Assembly: GCF_016107305.1 (NCBI RefSeq)
Contig: NZ_RCVR01000041.1
Span: forward strand, 1-41,468
Direction: 5' to 3'
DNA from: Roseomonas sp. KE2513
GTDB taxonomy: Bacteria; Pseudomonadota; Alphaproteobacteria; Acetobacterales; Acetobacteraceae
Length of the DNA: 41,468 nucleotides
Positions 25,163-35,100 of the stretch are shown piece by piece (the first letter of the stretch is position 1; the number at the start of each line of letters is the position of its first letter). The notes beneath the pieces were generated by a model, which was given only the letters and a program-made list of their open reading frames with translations, made no database searches and was not told the DNA's origin. The position numbers and the translations under genes were made by a program.

Positions 25163-28100
25163 TCACTCGGCCGGGGCGTGCCCAGCTCCAACCGGGGATT
25201 CGTCGGTCGCGGGTGCCTGCACCCGCCCGAACCGCACGTAGAGGGCGGGCAGCACCAGCAGGGTCAGCAGGGTCGCGGTGATCAGCCCGCCGATGACGAC
25301 CGTCGCCAGGGGCTTCTGGATCTCGGCTCCGGCACCGGTCGCGATGGCCATGGGCACGAAGCCCAGCGACGCGACGAGCGCCGTCATGGCCACGGGCCGG
25401 AGCCTGGTCATGGCACCCTGGTAGACTGCGTCCCGCATGGACAGGTGCCCGCGGAGGATGAGGTCGTTGATGGAGGTCGCCATCACCAGGCCGTTCAGCA
25501 CCGCCACGCCGGAGAGGGCGATGAAGCCGACGGCGGCAGGGACCGAGAACGGCATGTCCCGCAGCCAGAGCGCCAGCAGCCCACCCGACAGGGCCAGGGG
25601 CACCCCGCTGAACACAATGAGGGCGTCGCGGAGCGAGCCAAGAGCCGCGTAGAGCAGCACCAGGATCAGCAGGAAGCAGGCGGGCACCACGATGGTGAGC
25701 CGCGCGCGCGCCTTGGCCAGGTTCTCGAACTGGCCGCCCCAGGTGATGGTGTAGCCGGGCGGCAGCTGCACCTGCTCCGCGACCTTGGCCTGCGCCTCGG
25801 CGACGATGGAGCCGATGTCGCGTCCGCGGGCGTTGGCCTGGATGACGACCCGCCGCCGCCCCTGCTCGCGGCTGATCTGGTTCGGCCCCTCGACGACGCG
25901 CAGGTCCGCCAGTTGCTGGAGGGGCACCGAGTTCGCCGGGCGCCCGGCTAAGGGAGGCAGCGGCACCGGCAGGCTTCGCAGGGTCTCGAAGTTGCCGCGC
26001 AGGTTGTCGGGAAGGCGGACAACAATGGCGAAGCGTCGGTCGCCCTCGTAGACCATCCCGGCCTCGCGGCCACCGACCGCGGTCGCCAAGACCGCCTGCA
26101 CGTCCGCGATACTCAGGCCCCGGCGGGCCACCTCGGCCCGGTTCACCGTGATCTCCAGGAAGGGCAGGCCAGTCGCCTGCTCCACCTTCACGTCCGCGGC
26201 GCCCCCGATGCCGTTCAGGATGGTCGAGATCTGCGCGGCCACCTGCAGCATGGGCCCGTACTCGTCGCCGAAAACCTTTACGGCCAGATCGCCACGCACG
26301 CCCGCCAGCAGCTCGTTGAACCGCATCTGGATCGGCTGGCTGAACTCCAGCGCGCTGCCCGGGATGCCCACGATGGATTGCTCGATGCGCCGGACGAGCT
26401 CCGCCTTGGGAAGGGACGGGTCGGACCACTGGTCGCGCGGCTTGAGGATAATGAAGGTGTCGGATGCATTGGGCGGCATCGGGTCGGAGGCGACCTCGGC
26501 CGTGCCGGTTTTGGAGTAGATCACCTGCACCTCCGGAACCCGGGAGATGCGGCGTTCCAGCACGGATTGCATAGCCTGGGACTGCTGAAGCGAGGTGCTC
26601 GGGATGCGGAGCGCCTGCATGGCAACGTTGCCCTCGTCCAGGGTTGGGATGAACTCTTGACCCAGGCGGGAGAACAGGCTGAGGGACCCGGCGAAGAGCA
26701 GCCCTCCCACGACGACGACCAGCACCGGCGCGCGCAAGGCGCGGCCGAGCGCGGGCGCGTAGAGGCCCTTGAGTGCCCGGACGATCCAGACATCCTTCTC
26801 CTGCACCCGACCCGTGATGGCGATGGCGATCAGCGCGGGTACCAGGGTCAGCGAGAGCACGAAGGCGAAGAGGAGCGCGATGATGACGGTCAACGCCATC
26901 GGCACGAACATCTTGCCCTCCACCCCGGTGAAGGTCAGCAGTGGCGCGTAGACGAGGATGATAATGGCCTGCCCGTAGAGCGACGGCCGGATCATCTCCC
27001 GAGCGCTCTCGGCCACAGTCCGGAGGCGTTCCTCTAGGGTGAGCAGGCGCCCCTTCTCGTGCTGGCGCTCGGCAAGGTGTCGGAGGCTGTTCTCGGTGAT
27101 GATGACCGCGCCATCGACAATGAGGCCGAAGTCCAGCGCACCCAGCGACATCAGATTTGCCGAGATGCCACCGCGAACCATCCCAAAGGCGGTCAGCAGC
27201 ATGGTCACCGGGATGACCAGGGCCGTAATAATCGCCGCCCGGATATTGCCCAGCATCAGGAACAGGATGACGACGACGAGGAGCGCGCCCTCGCTGAGGT
27301 TCTTGGCGACGGTGTGAATGGTGGCGTCCACGAGGATGCCGCGGTCCAGGACGGTCGTCGCCTCGATGCCGCGTGGCAGGGTCCGGGCGAGATCGTTGAC
27401 CTTGGCGTGGACAGCCTCGGCGACGAGGCGGGAGTTCTCGCGGATGAGCATGAGCGCTGTGCCGACCACCATCTCCTGCCCGTTGCCGCTCGCGCTGCCG
27501 GTCCGCTGCGCCTGGCCGATGGTCACCCGCCCAACGTCCCGAAGCAGGATGGGGGTGCCTTCGCGGGTCGCCACCACCACCTGCTCCAGTTCGGCAATGC
27601 TGGTGACGCGGCCCCCGGAGCGGACCACGAGGCCCTCCCCACCCCGCTCCACGTAGCCTGCCCCGGTCGAGACGTTGTTCCGCTCGATGGCCGTGGACAG
27701 ATCGGCGAAGCTCAGCCCGAGCCCGATGAGCCGGGCGGTGTCGGGCTGGACGACATATTGTTTGGTGTAGCCGCCGATGGAGTCCACGCCCGCGATGCCC
27801 GGCACGTTCCGCACCTGCGGCCGGATGATCCAGTCCTGAACCGTGCGGAGGTAGGTGGCGCGGTCGGCCTCGGTGGTGAGGCGCTCCTTCTCCGGCGTGA
27901 GATAGCTGCCATCCGCCTGCCATCCGGGTTGCCCGTCCGGCACGACGTCGCCCTGCTTGCGGTCGGCGAAGCGTACCGTCCACATGGTGACCTCGCCGAG
28001 GCCGGTGGAGACAGGACCGAGGCGCGGCTCCACACCCTCCGGCATGGCCTCCCGCGCCTCGATGAGTCGCTCCAGCACCTGCTGGCGCGCGAAGTAGATG

Positions 28101-28405
28101 TCGGTGCTCTCGGTGAAAACCGTGGTCACCTGGCTGAACCCGTTGCGGCTAATGGAGCGCGTGCTCTCCAGCCCCGGAATCCCAGCCAGCGCCGTCTCGA
28201 TGGGGAAGGTGACCTGCTTCTCGATCTCGTAAGGCGAGAGCGAGGGAGCGAGGGTGTTGATCTGTGCCTGGTTGTTGGTGATGTCCGGCGTGGCGTCGAT
28301 GGGGAGCCGGGCGACCGACCACGCGCCGATACAGGCCGCGATAACGGCGAAGAGCACGACTGTCCAGCGGTTGCGGACGGAGAAGTCGAGGATGGGGCCA
28401 ATCAT
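25163..28405 (-). CDS. czcA: Heavy-metal RND efflux pump CzcA
   Basis: 1080 residues, the proton-driven inner-membrane pump of a tripartite system. PIDATPDITNNQAQINT near the start and twelve helices in two halves are standard. The helix-4 motif carries Asp425, Asp431 and Glu438 in LDFGLIVDGAVIITEN, the arrangement found in Co/Zn/Cd and Ni/Co pumps and not in the monovalent Cu/Ag class. It exports divalent metals from the periplasm (and cytoplasm) through CzcB and CzcC. It starts 13 bp after the czcB stop. No breaks seen. Confidence 0.95.
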   Translation of the reverse strand: MIGPILDFSVRNRWTVVLFAVIAACIGAWSVARLPIDATPDITNNQAQINTLAPSLSPYEIEKQVTFPIETALAGIPGLESTRSISRNGFSQVTTVFTESTDIYFARQQVLERLIEAREAMPEGVEPRLGPVSTGLGEVTMWTVRFADRKQGDVVPDGQPGWQADGSYLTPEKERLTTEADRATYLRTVQDWIIRPQVRNVPGIAGVDSIGGYTKQYVVQPDTARLIGLGLSFADLSTAIERNNVSTGAGYVERGGEGLVVRSGGRVTSIAELEQVVVATREGTPILLRDVGRVTIGQAQRTGSASGNGQEMVVGTALMLIRENSRLVAEAVHAKVNDLARTLPRGIEATTVLDRGILVDATIHTVAKNLSEGALLVVVILFLMLGNIRAAIITALVIPVTMLLTAFGMVRGGISANLMSLGALDFGLIVDGAVIITENSLRHLAERQHEKGRLLTLEERLRTVAESAREMIRPSLYGQAIIILVYAPLLTFTGVEGKMFVPMALTVIIALLFAFVLSLTLVPALIAIAITGRVQEKDVWIVRALKGLYAPALGRALRAPVLVVVVGGLLFAGSLSLFSRLGQEFIPTLDEGNVAMQALRIPSTSLQQSQAMQSVLERRISRVPEVQVIYSKTGTAEVASDPMPPNASDTFIILKPRDQWSDPSLPKAELVRRIEQSIVGIPGSALEFSQPIQMRFNELLAGVRGDLAVKVFGDEYGPMLQVAAQISTILNGIGGAADVKVEQATGLPFLEITVNRAEVARRGLSIADVQAVLATAVGGREAGMVYEGDRRFAIVVRLPDNLRGNFETLRSLPVPLPPLAGRPANSVPLQQLADLRVVEGPNQISREQGRRRVVIQANARGRDIGSIVAEAQAKVAEQVQLPPGYTITWGGQFENLAKARARLTIVVPACFLLILVLLYAALGSLRDALIVFSGVPLALSGGLLALWLRDMPFSVPAAVGFIALSGVAVLNGLVMATSINDLILRGHLSMRDAVYQGAMTRLRPVAMTALVASLGFVPMAIATGAGAEIQKPLATVVIGGLITATLLTLLVLPALYVRFGRVQAPATDESPVGAGHAPAE

Positions 28406-28418
28406 GTTTGGGCGCTCC

Positions 28419-29675
28419 TCAGTGACCGTGTCCGGCTTCGGACTTGCTCGTCTCAGCCCGGAGCGAGAAGGCGTTGGCCACCGCGATTTCCGTCCCGGCG
28501 TCCAGCCCGAAGATGATTTCGTAGCCGTTGGCGTCCTCGCGCCCGACCTCGACTTCCCGCAGCTCGAAGCCTTCCTCGTTCCGCACGAAGACCACCTTCT
28601 TGCCCTCCACCACCTGGACAGCGTCGCGGGGCACCAACATGTCGACCCGCTGCTCGGCGGTGGACAGGTGCGCGGTGACGAAGCCGCCCGGGCGCCACGC
28701 GCCGTCCCCGTTCGGGATTTCAGCCACGGCCCGGGCAGAGCGGGTCTCGGGGTCCAGGACCGGGCTGAAGAAGACGATCTTGCCCTCCGTGCGGGCGTCG
28801 CCCTCGCCAGTGACGAGCACCGTTTGCCCCTGGCGCGCCATGGGCACGTTCCGCGGCGGGACCGTCAGCTCCACCCAGAGGACGGACAGGTCGGCCACCG
28901 CGAAGACCTCGGCATCGGCGGCCACCGAGGCACCTAGCACGGCGTTGCGGACGGTGATCCGCCCGGCCATGGGCGCTCGGAGCTCCAGGCGCCGGAGCGT
29001 GGCGGCGGGCTGGCGCGCCAGGGCGGCGATCTCCGGCTCGGACAGGCCAAGGGCGGCCAGCCGGGCGCGGCCGAGGTCGACCTTGATGCGGGCTTCCTCC
29101 GCCGTTGTGCGGGCCTGGAGGAAGTCCTGCTCAGCCGAGATTCGCTGCCGCCAGAGGCGGGTCTCGCGGGCCAGAGTGGTCTCGGCCAGGGCGGCGGTTC
29201 GCGTGGCGGCCAGGAACTCGCCCTTGGCGTCCGCCACCTCCCGGCTTTCCAGCACGGCGAGCACGTCGCCGCGGGCGACCTCCTCGCCCAGGGTCTTGCG
29301 CACCTCGGCGACGATTCCGCCGAGGCGTGCCGTTACCCGCGCTTGGCGATCCTGGCTGGCGGCCAGCACGCCGGGCACAGCGGCGCGGGTCACCAGCACG
29401 CCCGGGGCGACCGCGGCTACGCGGATCCCCGCTGCCTCGACCTGCTCGGCCGTCATCTTGATGTGGCCTTCTTCGCTGTGGGGCTCGCCCCCGGCATTGC
29501 CGGAGTCACCGGCTCTCGGCGCGGCGGTCGCTGCAGGAGCTGCCGCCCGTGCTGCTCCGGCGGGGGTGGAGGCCATTCCCAGCAGGCTGCGGCCGGTTTC
29601 GGGAATGGAGGGGAAAGCCATGGCCAGGGCGAGGCCGCCGACAGCGGCACCTGCCATGAGGGTCATGCGGAGCAT
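28419..29675 (-). CDS. czcB: Membrane-fusion protein CzcB
   Basis: 418 residues. N-terminal anchor (GAAVGGLALAMAFPS), an Ala-rich linker, then PHSEEGHIKM with histidines, a barrel-sandwich/lipoyl region (ARLGGIVAEVRKTLGEEV), a helical hairpin and beta-barrel domains. It ends in AGHGH, as several CzcB-type periplasmic adaptors end in His-rich tails. It connects CzcA to CzcC and may bind metal. ATG 29675 overlaps the czcC stop by one base (TGATG), giving translational coupling. Confidence 0.92.
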   Translation of the reverse strand: MLRMTLMAGAAVGGLALAMAFPSIPETGRSLLGMASTPAGAARAAAPAATAAPRAGDSGNAGGEPHSEEGHIKMTAEQVEAAGIRVAAVAPGVLVTRAAVPGVLAASQDRQARVTARLGGIVAEVRKTLGEEVARGDVLAVLESREVADAKGEFLAATRTAALAETTLARETRLWRQRISAEQDFLQARTTAEEARIKVDLGRARLAALGLSEPEIAALARQPAATLRRLELRAPMAGRITVRNAVLGASVAADAEVFAVADLSVLWVELTVPPRNVPMARQGQTVLVTGEGDARTEGKIVFFSPVLDPETRSARAVAEIPNGDGAWRPGGFVTAHLSTAEQRVDMLVPRDAVQVVEGKKVVFVRNEEGFELREVEVGREDANGYEIIFGLDAGTEIAVANAFSLRAETSKSEAGHGH

Positions 29676-30997
29676 CAGCGGGCACTCCCATTCGGGGTGT
29701 TCACGGGCTGGGAGGAGATGGCCGGCAGGTCGCCACGCAGGCGTTGCACCTGGGCACGAAGGGCATGGAAGGCTTGGAACGCCTCAACAAGCTGGGCGCG
29801 GGTGTCGGAGAGCGCTCTCTGCGCGTCGAGCACCTCGAGGAAGCTGAAGCGCCCCTCCCCGTAGCCGAGGGTGGCAAACCGGGCCGCCTGCTCGGCCGAG
29901 GGAAGCGCGGTGCGGCGCAGGGTGTCCACGGACCGCCAGGCCAGGGCGAGCCGCTGCTCGGCCGTGACTAGCGTCGCGACGAGGACACTGCGCCCGCGCT
30001 CGGCCTCGGCCTCGGCCCGGGTCAGCTCGGCCTGGGCACGGGCGATGCCGCCCTGGTTCCGGTCGTAGAAGGGCAGCGGGATGGAGGCGCCCGCCACGAA
30101 AGCCGTCTCGTCGCTGCCGCCGAAGCGGCGCACGTCGCCGGAGATGGTCACGTCCGGCACGGCGGTGGCGCGCTGAAGGGTCAGGTTGGCTCGCTGCTGG
30201 GCAATGGCCGCTTCCAGCCGGGCCAACTCGGGGCTGCCCGAGAGGCGGGCCAGCGGGTCAGCCGGGACCGGGCGGCCGGGGTTAGGGCCGGTGTCGTCAA
30301 ACCAAGGCTGCCGCGCGGCGAGATCCACACGGGGGACGCCGATGAACACGGCGAGATCCCCCAAGGCGATATCTAGCTCACGTTGAGCGCGTTCCGCCGC
30401 GATGTCGGCGGTAGCCCGGACGACCTCGGCGCGCTCAGCCTGCAGCAGCGGGTCGCGTCCGGCCTCGACCCTGGCGCGGGCCGCCCGGAGCGTCTCGGCA
30501 GCTAGCCTAGCGCGCTCGCGCTCAACGCCCACCAGCCGCCGGGCGGCCTCTGCGGTGGCCAGGGCAGTCACCACCTCGCGGGCGATCTCAAGTCGGGCAC
30601 CGGTAAAGTCAAGCGCGGCCACCTCCCCACTACGGGCCGCGAGGCTAATCCGCGCCGAGCGCTTTCCGCCGAGCTCGATGCGCTGGGCGAGGCCAACGGT
30701 GCTCTCCAGGGCCCGGAAGCCGCGGTTCTCCTGACGGCCGCCAAAGCCGCCGAAGTTTTCGAAGCTGCCCCTCAACTCTGGGTTGGGTCGCAGGCGCGCC
30801 TGGAGCGTATCAGCCTGGACGGCCTGCCTGGCGGCTCCTGCGCCCCGGAGGGCAGGCGATACGGTAAGCGCGGCCTCAACGGCCTGCTGGGGAGAAAGAA
30901 GGACAAGTGGCGCGGCGGGTAAGCGGGCGTCTTGCCCGAATGCCGCTGCCGGAATGGCAGCGAGTGACGCCACCAAGCCAAAAACCTTGAAGTTCAT
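29675..30997 (-). CDS. czcC: Outer-membrane efflux channel CzcC (TolC family)
   Basis: 440 residues. A signal peptide (LVASLAAIPAAAFGQD) is followed by two repeats of the outer-membrane efflux domain with long helices (LSPQQAVEAALTVSPALRG; ALARLSGSPELARLEAAIAQ). The TolC-type end VLDAQRALSDTRAQLVEAF is present. It forms the exit duct for CzcA. First of the three structural genes, it starts 87 bp after the small upstream gene. Confidence 0.93.
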   Translation of the reverse strand: MNFKVFGLVASLAAIPAAAFGQDARLPAAPLVLLSPQQAVEAALTVSPALRGAGAARQAVQADTLQARLRPNPELRGSFENFGGFGGRQENRGFRALESTVGLAQRIELGGKRSARISLAARSGEVAALDFTGARLEIAREVVTALATAEAARRLVGVERERARLAAETLRAARARVEAGRDPLLQAERAEVVRATADIAAERAQRELDIALGDLAVFIGVPRVDLAARQPWFDDTGPNPGRPVPADPLARLSGSPELARLEAAIAQQRANLTLQRATAVPDVTISGDVRRFGGSDETAFVAGASIPLPFYDRNQGGIARAQAELTRAEAEAERGRSVLVATLVTAEQRLALAWRSVDTLRRTALPSAEQAARFATLGYGEGRFSFLEVLDAQRALSDTRAQLVEAFQAFHALRAQVQRLRGDLPAISSQPVNTPNGSAR

Positions 30998-31084
30998 GAA
31001 TCACCTGGCGTTGCGGACGGTTCGCCGACCGGCTGCCATCTCTTCGAGATCAGCGGAGCCGAGCAGAAGGCACAGACGGGTCGC

Positions 31085-31543
31085 CTAGGCGCGAGGTGGT
31101 CTGGTCGGCAGGTTCGAGACGTCGGCGAAGAGGGCCGGCGGGGAAGCAAGTGCTGGCGCTGACAGAGGCCGGACCGGCATCCGTATGCCGGCTACGATCG
31201 CCGGCGAGATGGAAGGCAGCTTGCCACAGAGATGGTGGGCCGAATGGCAGAGGAGAGCGTCCGGTGTCGCCGGCTGATCGTCGTTATCGTTGTCGGGGGC
31301 GACAAGTGAGACTTGGCCAGCGCGAACTGATCCGGTGTAAAAGCCACTATCGATAGGAATGGTCGCCAGCATCAGCATAAGCGCGCACAGCACCACCGAA
31401 AGCATTCGGCGACCTGCAGAGACGATCAGCGATGCACTCTCAGCAGACGTCCCGGCCAGCAATCTAACAGGTCTGTGTTTCACTGTCTCGCACTGCCAGT
31501 TCCTGAAAGCGGCCACTGAGCAGCCGAAGGCGTTCATGATCAT
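31085..31543 (-). CDS. Small exported Cys/His protein heading the czc operon
   Basis: Up to 152 residues. A hydrophobic segment MLSVVLCALMLMLATIPID looks like a signal peptide, then an acidic stretch APDNDNDDQPATPDALL, then CHSAHHLCGKLP, a compact Cys/His cluster that could bind metal. CzcI or DUF2946-like proteins hold the same place in other czc operons, but the match is not convincing. The start is uncertain. Codons upstream to 31594 would overlap the -10 box, so I use ATG 31543. ATG 31405, right before the hydrophobic segment, is equally likely. Confidence 0.5.
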   Translation of the reverse strand: MIMNAFGCSVAAFRNWQCETVKHRPVRLLAGTSAESASLIVSAGRRMLSVVLCALMLMLATIPIDSGFYTGSVRAGQVSLVAPDNDNDDQPATPDALLCHSAHHLCGKLPSISPAIVAGIRMPVRPLSAPALASPPALFADVSNLPTRPPRA

Positions 31544-31594
31544 TACCCTATCAAAGGCCTGCCCCAGCGTCTTGGCCGATGCATTAAGGCACAT

Positions 31595-31625
31595 CAGATA
31601 AAGTGTGTAGTCACTACAGGGTCAA
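31595..31625 (-). promoter_or_regulatory. MerR-type promoter of the czc operon
   Basis: On the minus strand, -35 TTGACC (31620-31625) and -10 TATCTG (31595-31600) are separated by 19 bp. The spacer contains the perfect dyad TGTAGT-G-ACTACA (31606-31618). Overlong spacers with such a central dyad are diagnostic for metal-sensing MerR regulators (ZntR/CadR/PbrR type). The promoter points at the czc operon. A MerR gene remnant starts right beside it in the opposite direction. Confidence 0.75.
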
Positions 31626-31641
31626 TGCCCTGGTCTCTGTT

Positions 31642-31734
31642 GAATTATTAAACTTCGGTGCCCTGGCAGATGCGACAGGCAGCAATGTGGAGATCCTCCG
31701 TTGGTACGAGCAGGTGGCTCTGATGCTCCTATAA
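31642..31734 (+). pseudogene. Truncated divergent MerR-family regulator
   Basis: In one frame the sequence reads ELLNFGALADATGSNVEILR then WYEQVAL and a stop at 31732. This is the first helix-turn-helix of a MerR protein (usual form: IGELARATGxNVETIRYYEQIGL). No start codon remains in frame, and everything after the first ~30 residues is replaced by IS debris. Its position, divergent from the czc operon, is where the metal sensor gene normally sits. Confidence 0.72.
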
Positions 31735-31776
31735 TGGTCAAGGTGCCGCTGACGCTGTGTTTCGTATGTCGGGCGG

Positions 31777-31860
31777 TCAACAGAGGTAGCCAAAGATCTC
31801 ACGGGCGACGAAGCGTTTGAGGCAGCGGATGATCAGCTCGGGGTGATCGAGGGCCGTCCA
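31777..31860 (-). mobile_element. IS110-family transposase C-terminal remnant
   Basis: The minus-strand reading HPELIIRCLKRFVAREIFGY ends at the stop 31777-31779. It matches the usual end of IS110-type transposases (PEIIRCLKRYVARE). It is fused at its upstream side to an IS1182-type fragment. Confidence 0.55.
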
Positions 31861-32012
31861 ATGGCGCTGTAGTAGGGCGCGAGTTCGCGGCAGATGTCGG
31901 CCAGCTCAACGAAGTGTTCGATGGAGCGCAGCAGGTGATCGGCGGGCACGTGGTCGTCGAGGTGTAAACCGTAGAACAGAGCCTCCTGCCGGACTGCTCG
32001 CTCGCCCATCAT
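31833..32012 (-). mobile_element. IS1182-family transposase N-terminal remnant
   Basis: From ATG 32012, MMGERAVRQEALFYGLHLDD then HVPADHLLRSIEHFVEL and LAPYYSAIGRPSI match the start of IS1182-family transposases. The frame is lost right after GRPSI. Upstream, TTTTTCAACAGAATCC (32078-32093) resembles the end sequences of such elements. Only the first ~60 residues survive. Confidence 0.72.
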
Positions 32013-32156
32013 GGCCGTGAACCCCGTTGCTTGCACTGACGACTGGTTCAGCCTGGGCTTCCAACTACAACGGCCTTTTTCAACAGAATCCACCCTTCTC
32101 GGCGTAGCTGTGGCAGTAGGGCCCACAGCTAGCGGAGTGGGGACAGCGAAGCCGTC

Positions 32157-35100
32157 CTACATCCCAGGTCCCGACGAAGGGGGCTTCGGCGGGATAGTCG
32201 CCTGCTCAATCGCCCAACGAGATGCTTCGACCTCCACCCGCAGCTCTCGCAGATGCCGCTCAGCTGCTGTCGCCGGCCCTCCACGAAACTCCTGGATCAC
32301 TGCGTCGAGCGCCTCCGTAAGTCGCGGAAGTTCTGACCTGACGGCTTCGGCCTGCCGCCTCATCCGGAACTCGCGCCCGACGTCCCGTCCCCGCAGCTCG
32401 TCCATCTGTACCCGCTGCTCGAAGCGGATGAAGGTGTCGATCGCCGCCTCCCGAGCCTTACGAGCCTCTCCCAGGAGATCCACTCCCAGCGGCTTGTAGG
32501 GCTTCTGTGACAGGTCCTCGCTCACCTTGCGCCATAGATCCTGGCTGGTGATCGGCGTGGCGTCGCCCAGAGCCTTGGTGCGCTTGATAGCCTCGAAGGT
32601 GGCGGCCTCGGCCACCATGGTCCAGCTGGTGCCCCGGGCCCGGCTCTCGGCCACATACCCCTTGAAAGCCGTCACGCCGCCCGTCCCCCTGGGCAAAGCG
32701 TTGATGTGCTCTTGCGAGGTGATGCCCTGGGCAGCGTCGATGGTCAGAGCGTGCCCATGACCCAGCAGCAGCCGGCCGGTCGGCTTGTCCCGGAGGACCC
32801 GCCACGGCACCTCCCCCACCCGTCCCCGCTTGTCCCTCAACATCAGCCCCGCCTCGGTCTGGCCGGCGACGGTCACCACATCACCGTTGCTGCCGAAGTT
32901 GGCACTCTTGCCGTCGATCGTGCCCATGGTCCGCCGGAACAGGCGCACCTTGTCCCCAGTTGCCAAGGGCAGGTCGTAGGTCTGCCCACGCTGGTCGACG
33001 GCCGGAAGGACCTGCTCGTCCGTCCCGATCTCACCCCGCGCCTTCATCCGTGTCCGGACGGCACGGCTGATGTCGGCCACGTCCTCGTTGGTCGGCGCCG
33101 AAATGGTGATGCCCAGCTTCGAGCCGCCGGCGGTCAGCGCGTCGCGGCGCGCCATGTAGAAGTCGGCGATCTGGTCCACGACCTGGTCCTGGTCACCACC
33201 GAGGAGCCGGGCCGAACCGTCGCCCCGCTCGCGCTTCAGGGCCAGGGCCTCCTCTGCCTTCCCTTCGCGGAACAGGCCAGCAATGAGCCGATCCTCGGCG
33301 CTGGTCTGGCGCACGGTGCTCAGCAGTTCGGTTTGTTCGGATGTTGGCAGGGCCCGGCGCATCAACTCCACGGCGTCGCCGGCCTCCACCGACTGTGCCT
33401 GCTCCCGGTCGCCCAGGACCTTGAGGGTCATCCCGGTTCGGGCCTGCACCTCCAGCAGGGTGAGCATGGCACGGGGGGCGACCTGGCTGATCTCGTCCAC
33501 CACCAGCACGGTGTTGCGGGTGGGCACGAACTCGCCCGAAGCGATGGAGTCCAGCAGGGGAGACATCGCCACGGTGCGGCGGATGCCGGCGTCTTTCAAG
33601 GCCTCCGCCTGCCGCCAAGCGGTGGCCGCGCCGATCACCTCCCGGCCGCCCGCCTCGAGGCGGGTGTCGGCGTGCCATGCGGCGACCAGGGGCTGCAGCA
33701 GGGTAGTCTTACCCGAGCCCGCGACGCCGGTGAGCATGGACAGGGCGCCCCCCTGCCCCAGGGCGTAGATCGCGGCACGCTGGGCGGCGCCGTGCTCGGG
33801 GTCACGGTCGAAGTCCAGGCCGGAGGTCCGGATGGCGGCGGTGATGGCCTCGGCCGACAGAGCACCCGAGCGGTCGCGAGCGGCGCGGTGGGCCTCGGTC
33901 TGCAGGGTGTCCTCGATCCGTACCTGGGCCGAGTTGGTCACCCGCACCTTCTCGCCGGACAAGCCGGTGACCAGGGCGACGTGCTCGCCCCGGAGCTGGA
34001 TGCCCCGCTTCTCGATCAGCCCCACCACGGTGTCGATGTCGTCGGGGCCACCGGAGATGCCGGTGCCGATGAGGCCACGGGCGGCATAGAGCCGCAGTTT
34101 GTCGTGGTCGATCACCGCGGCGGTGTGGAACTCGGTGGCCAGGTGCTTGGCGGCGAAGGCGTAGGCACGGTCGAAGCGCTCGGCATCGGTCAGCGGAGGG
34201 TGTTCTACCCCCTCCATGACGGTGGTGTGCTTCCAGCCGATCTCCTCGGCCTGGGCCTTCCAGACCTCCTGATCCGTGGCCTTGCCGGTCTTCGCCAGCC
34301 GGGCCGCCAGCCCGGTGACGGCGAGGATCTTGAACTTGCCCTCGGCCGACATGGCATCCCAGTCCAGCCCCTGGCTCTCGGCATAAGCCCTGGCCGAGCG
34401 CTCGACCTGCCGCCGCCCCTTGGAGAACGTGTCGGAAGCTTCCTGGGGGATGGCATTGAGGACCACGGCCTGCTGCTGACTGTCGTACGAGGTCCGGGCG
34501 CCGAGGTCGCGCAGGTACTCGGCCAGCCGCGCCTGGAAGTAGGCCCCGAACTCGTGGACGCGGGCGTGCAGGCGCTGGGTATCGAGCGAGCCGACGCGAC
34601 CGTCCTCGGTGACGACGGCGTTGAACAGGGCGTTGTGGATATGGGCGTGGGGGTCACCGGCCACCGGGACTTCCGCCAGATAGGTGGCACCCTGGGTGCC
34701 ATCGCGCACAGTCACGGTTGGCCGGGCGGTGTGGTGGCGGAAGCTGACCCACCCCACGGCGCCGGGGTCCGCCCCCTCCTCGCCGCCTGCCCCCTTGCGA
34801 GCCCAGCCGAGCTCACGGGCGACGTAGCGCATGGTGGCATCGTTGGCGCGGTCGATCGCGTGCCAGATGGCGGCGCCCTCGGCCGGGGAGGCGGCGAACT
34901 CGGCGGCTAACGTGACCGACTTATGTGGGGCAAGGGTCAGGTCGTAAGCACTGTTGGTCCGCTCATGCTTGGACCAAGCCTCGCCGTTGTCGGCACGCTT
35001 TGCCTCGAACAGCCGGTCGAGGGCTTCGTCCTTGGGCATGCGGGTGGTGTCGATGCCGAGGGTAGCGGCGATCGAGGCGGGCATGTCGGGACGCCAGACC

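Noticed and set aside
24717-27983. Minus-strand open frame of 1088 codons overlapping czcA
   Set aside because: Out-of-frame shadow of czcA. Only its last ~124 codons are a real gene (24717-25091).
27059-28516. 485-codon plus-strand frame
   Set aside because: Shadow of czcA/czcB; no recognisable domain and wrong codon pattern.
32706-34910. 734-codon plus-strand frame
   Set aside because: Antisense to the relaxase helicase, which carries intact Walker motifs. Composition typical of a GC-rich shadow.
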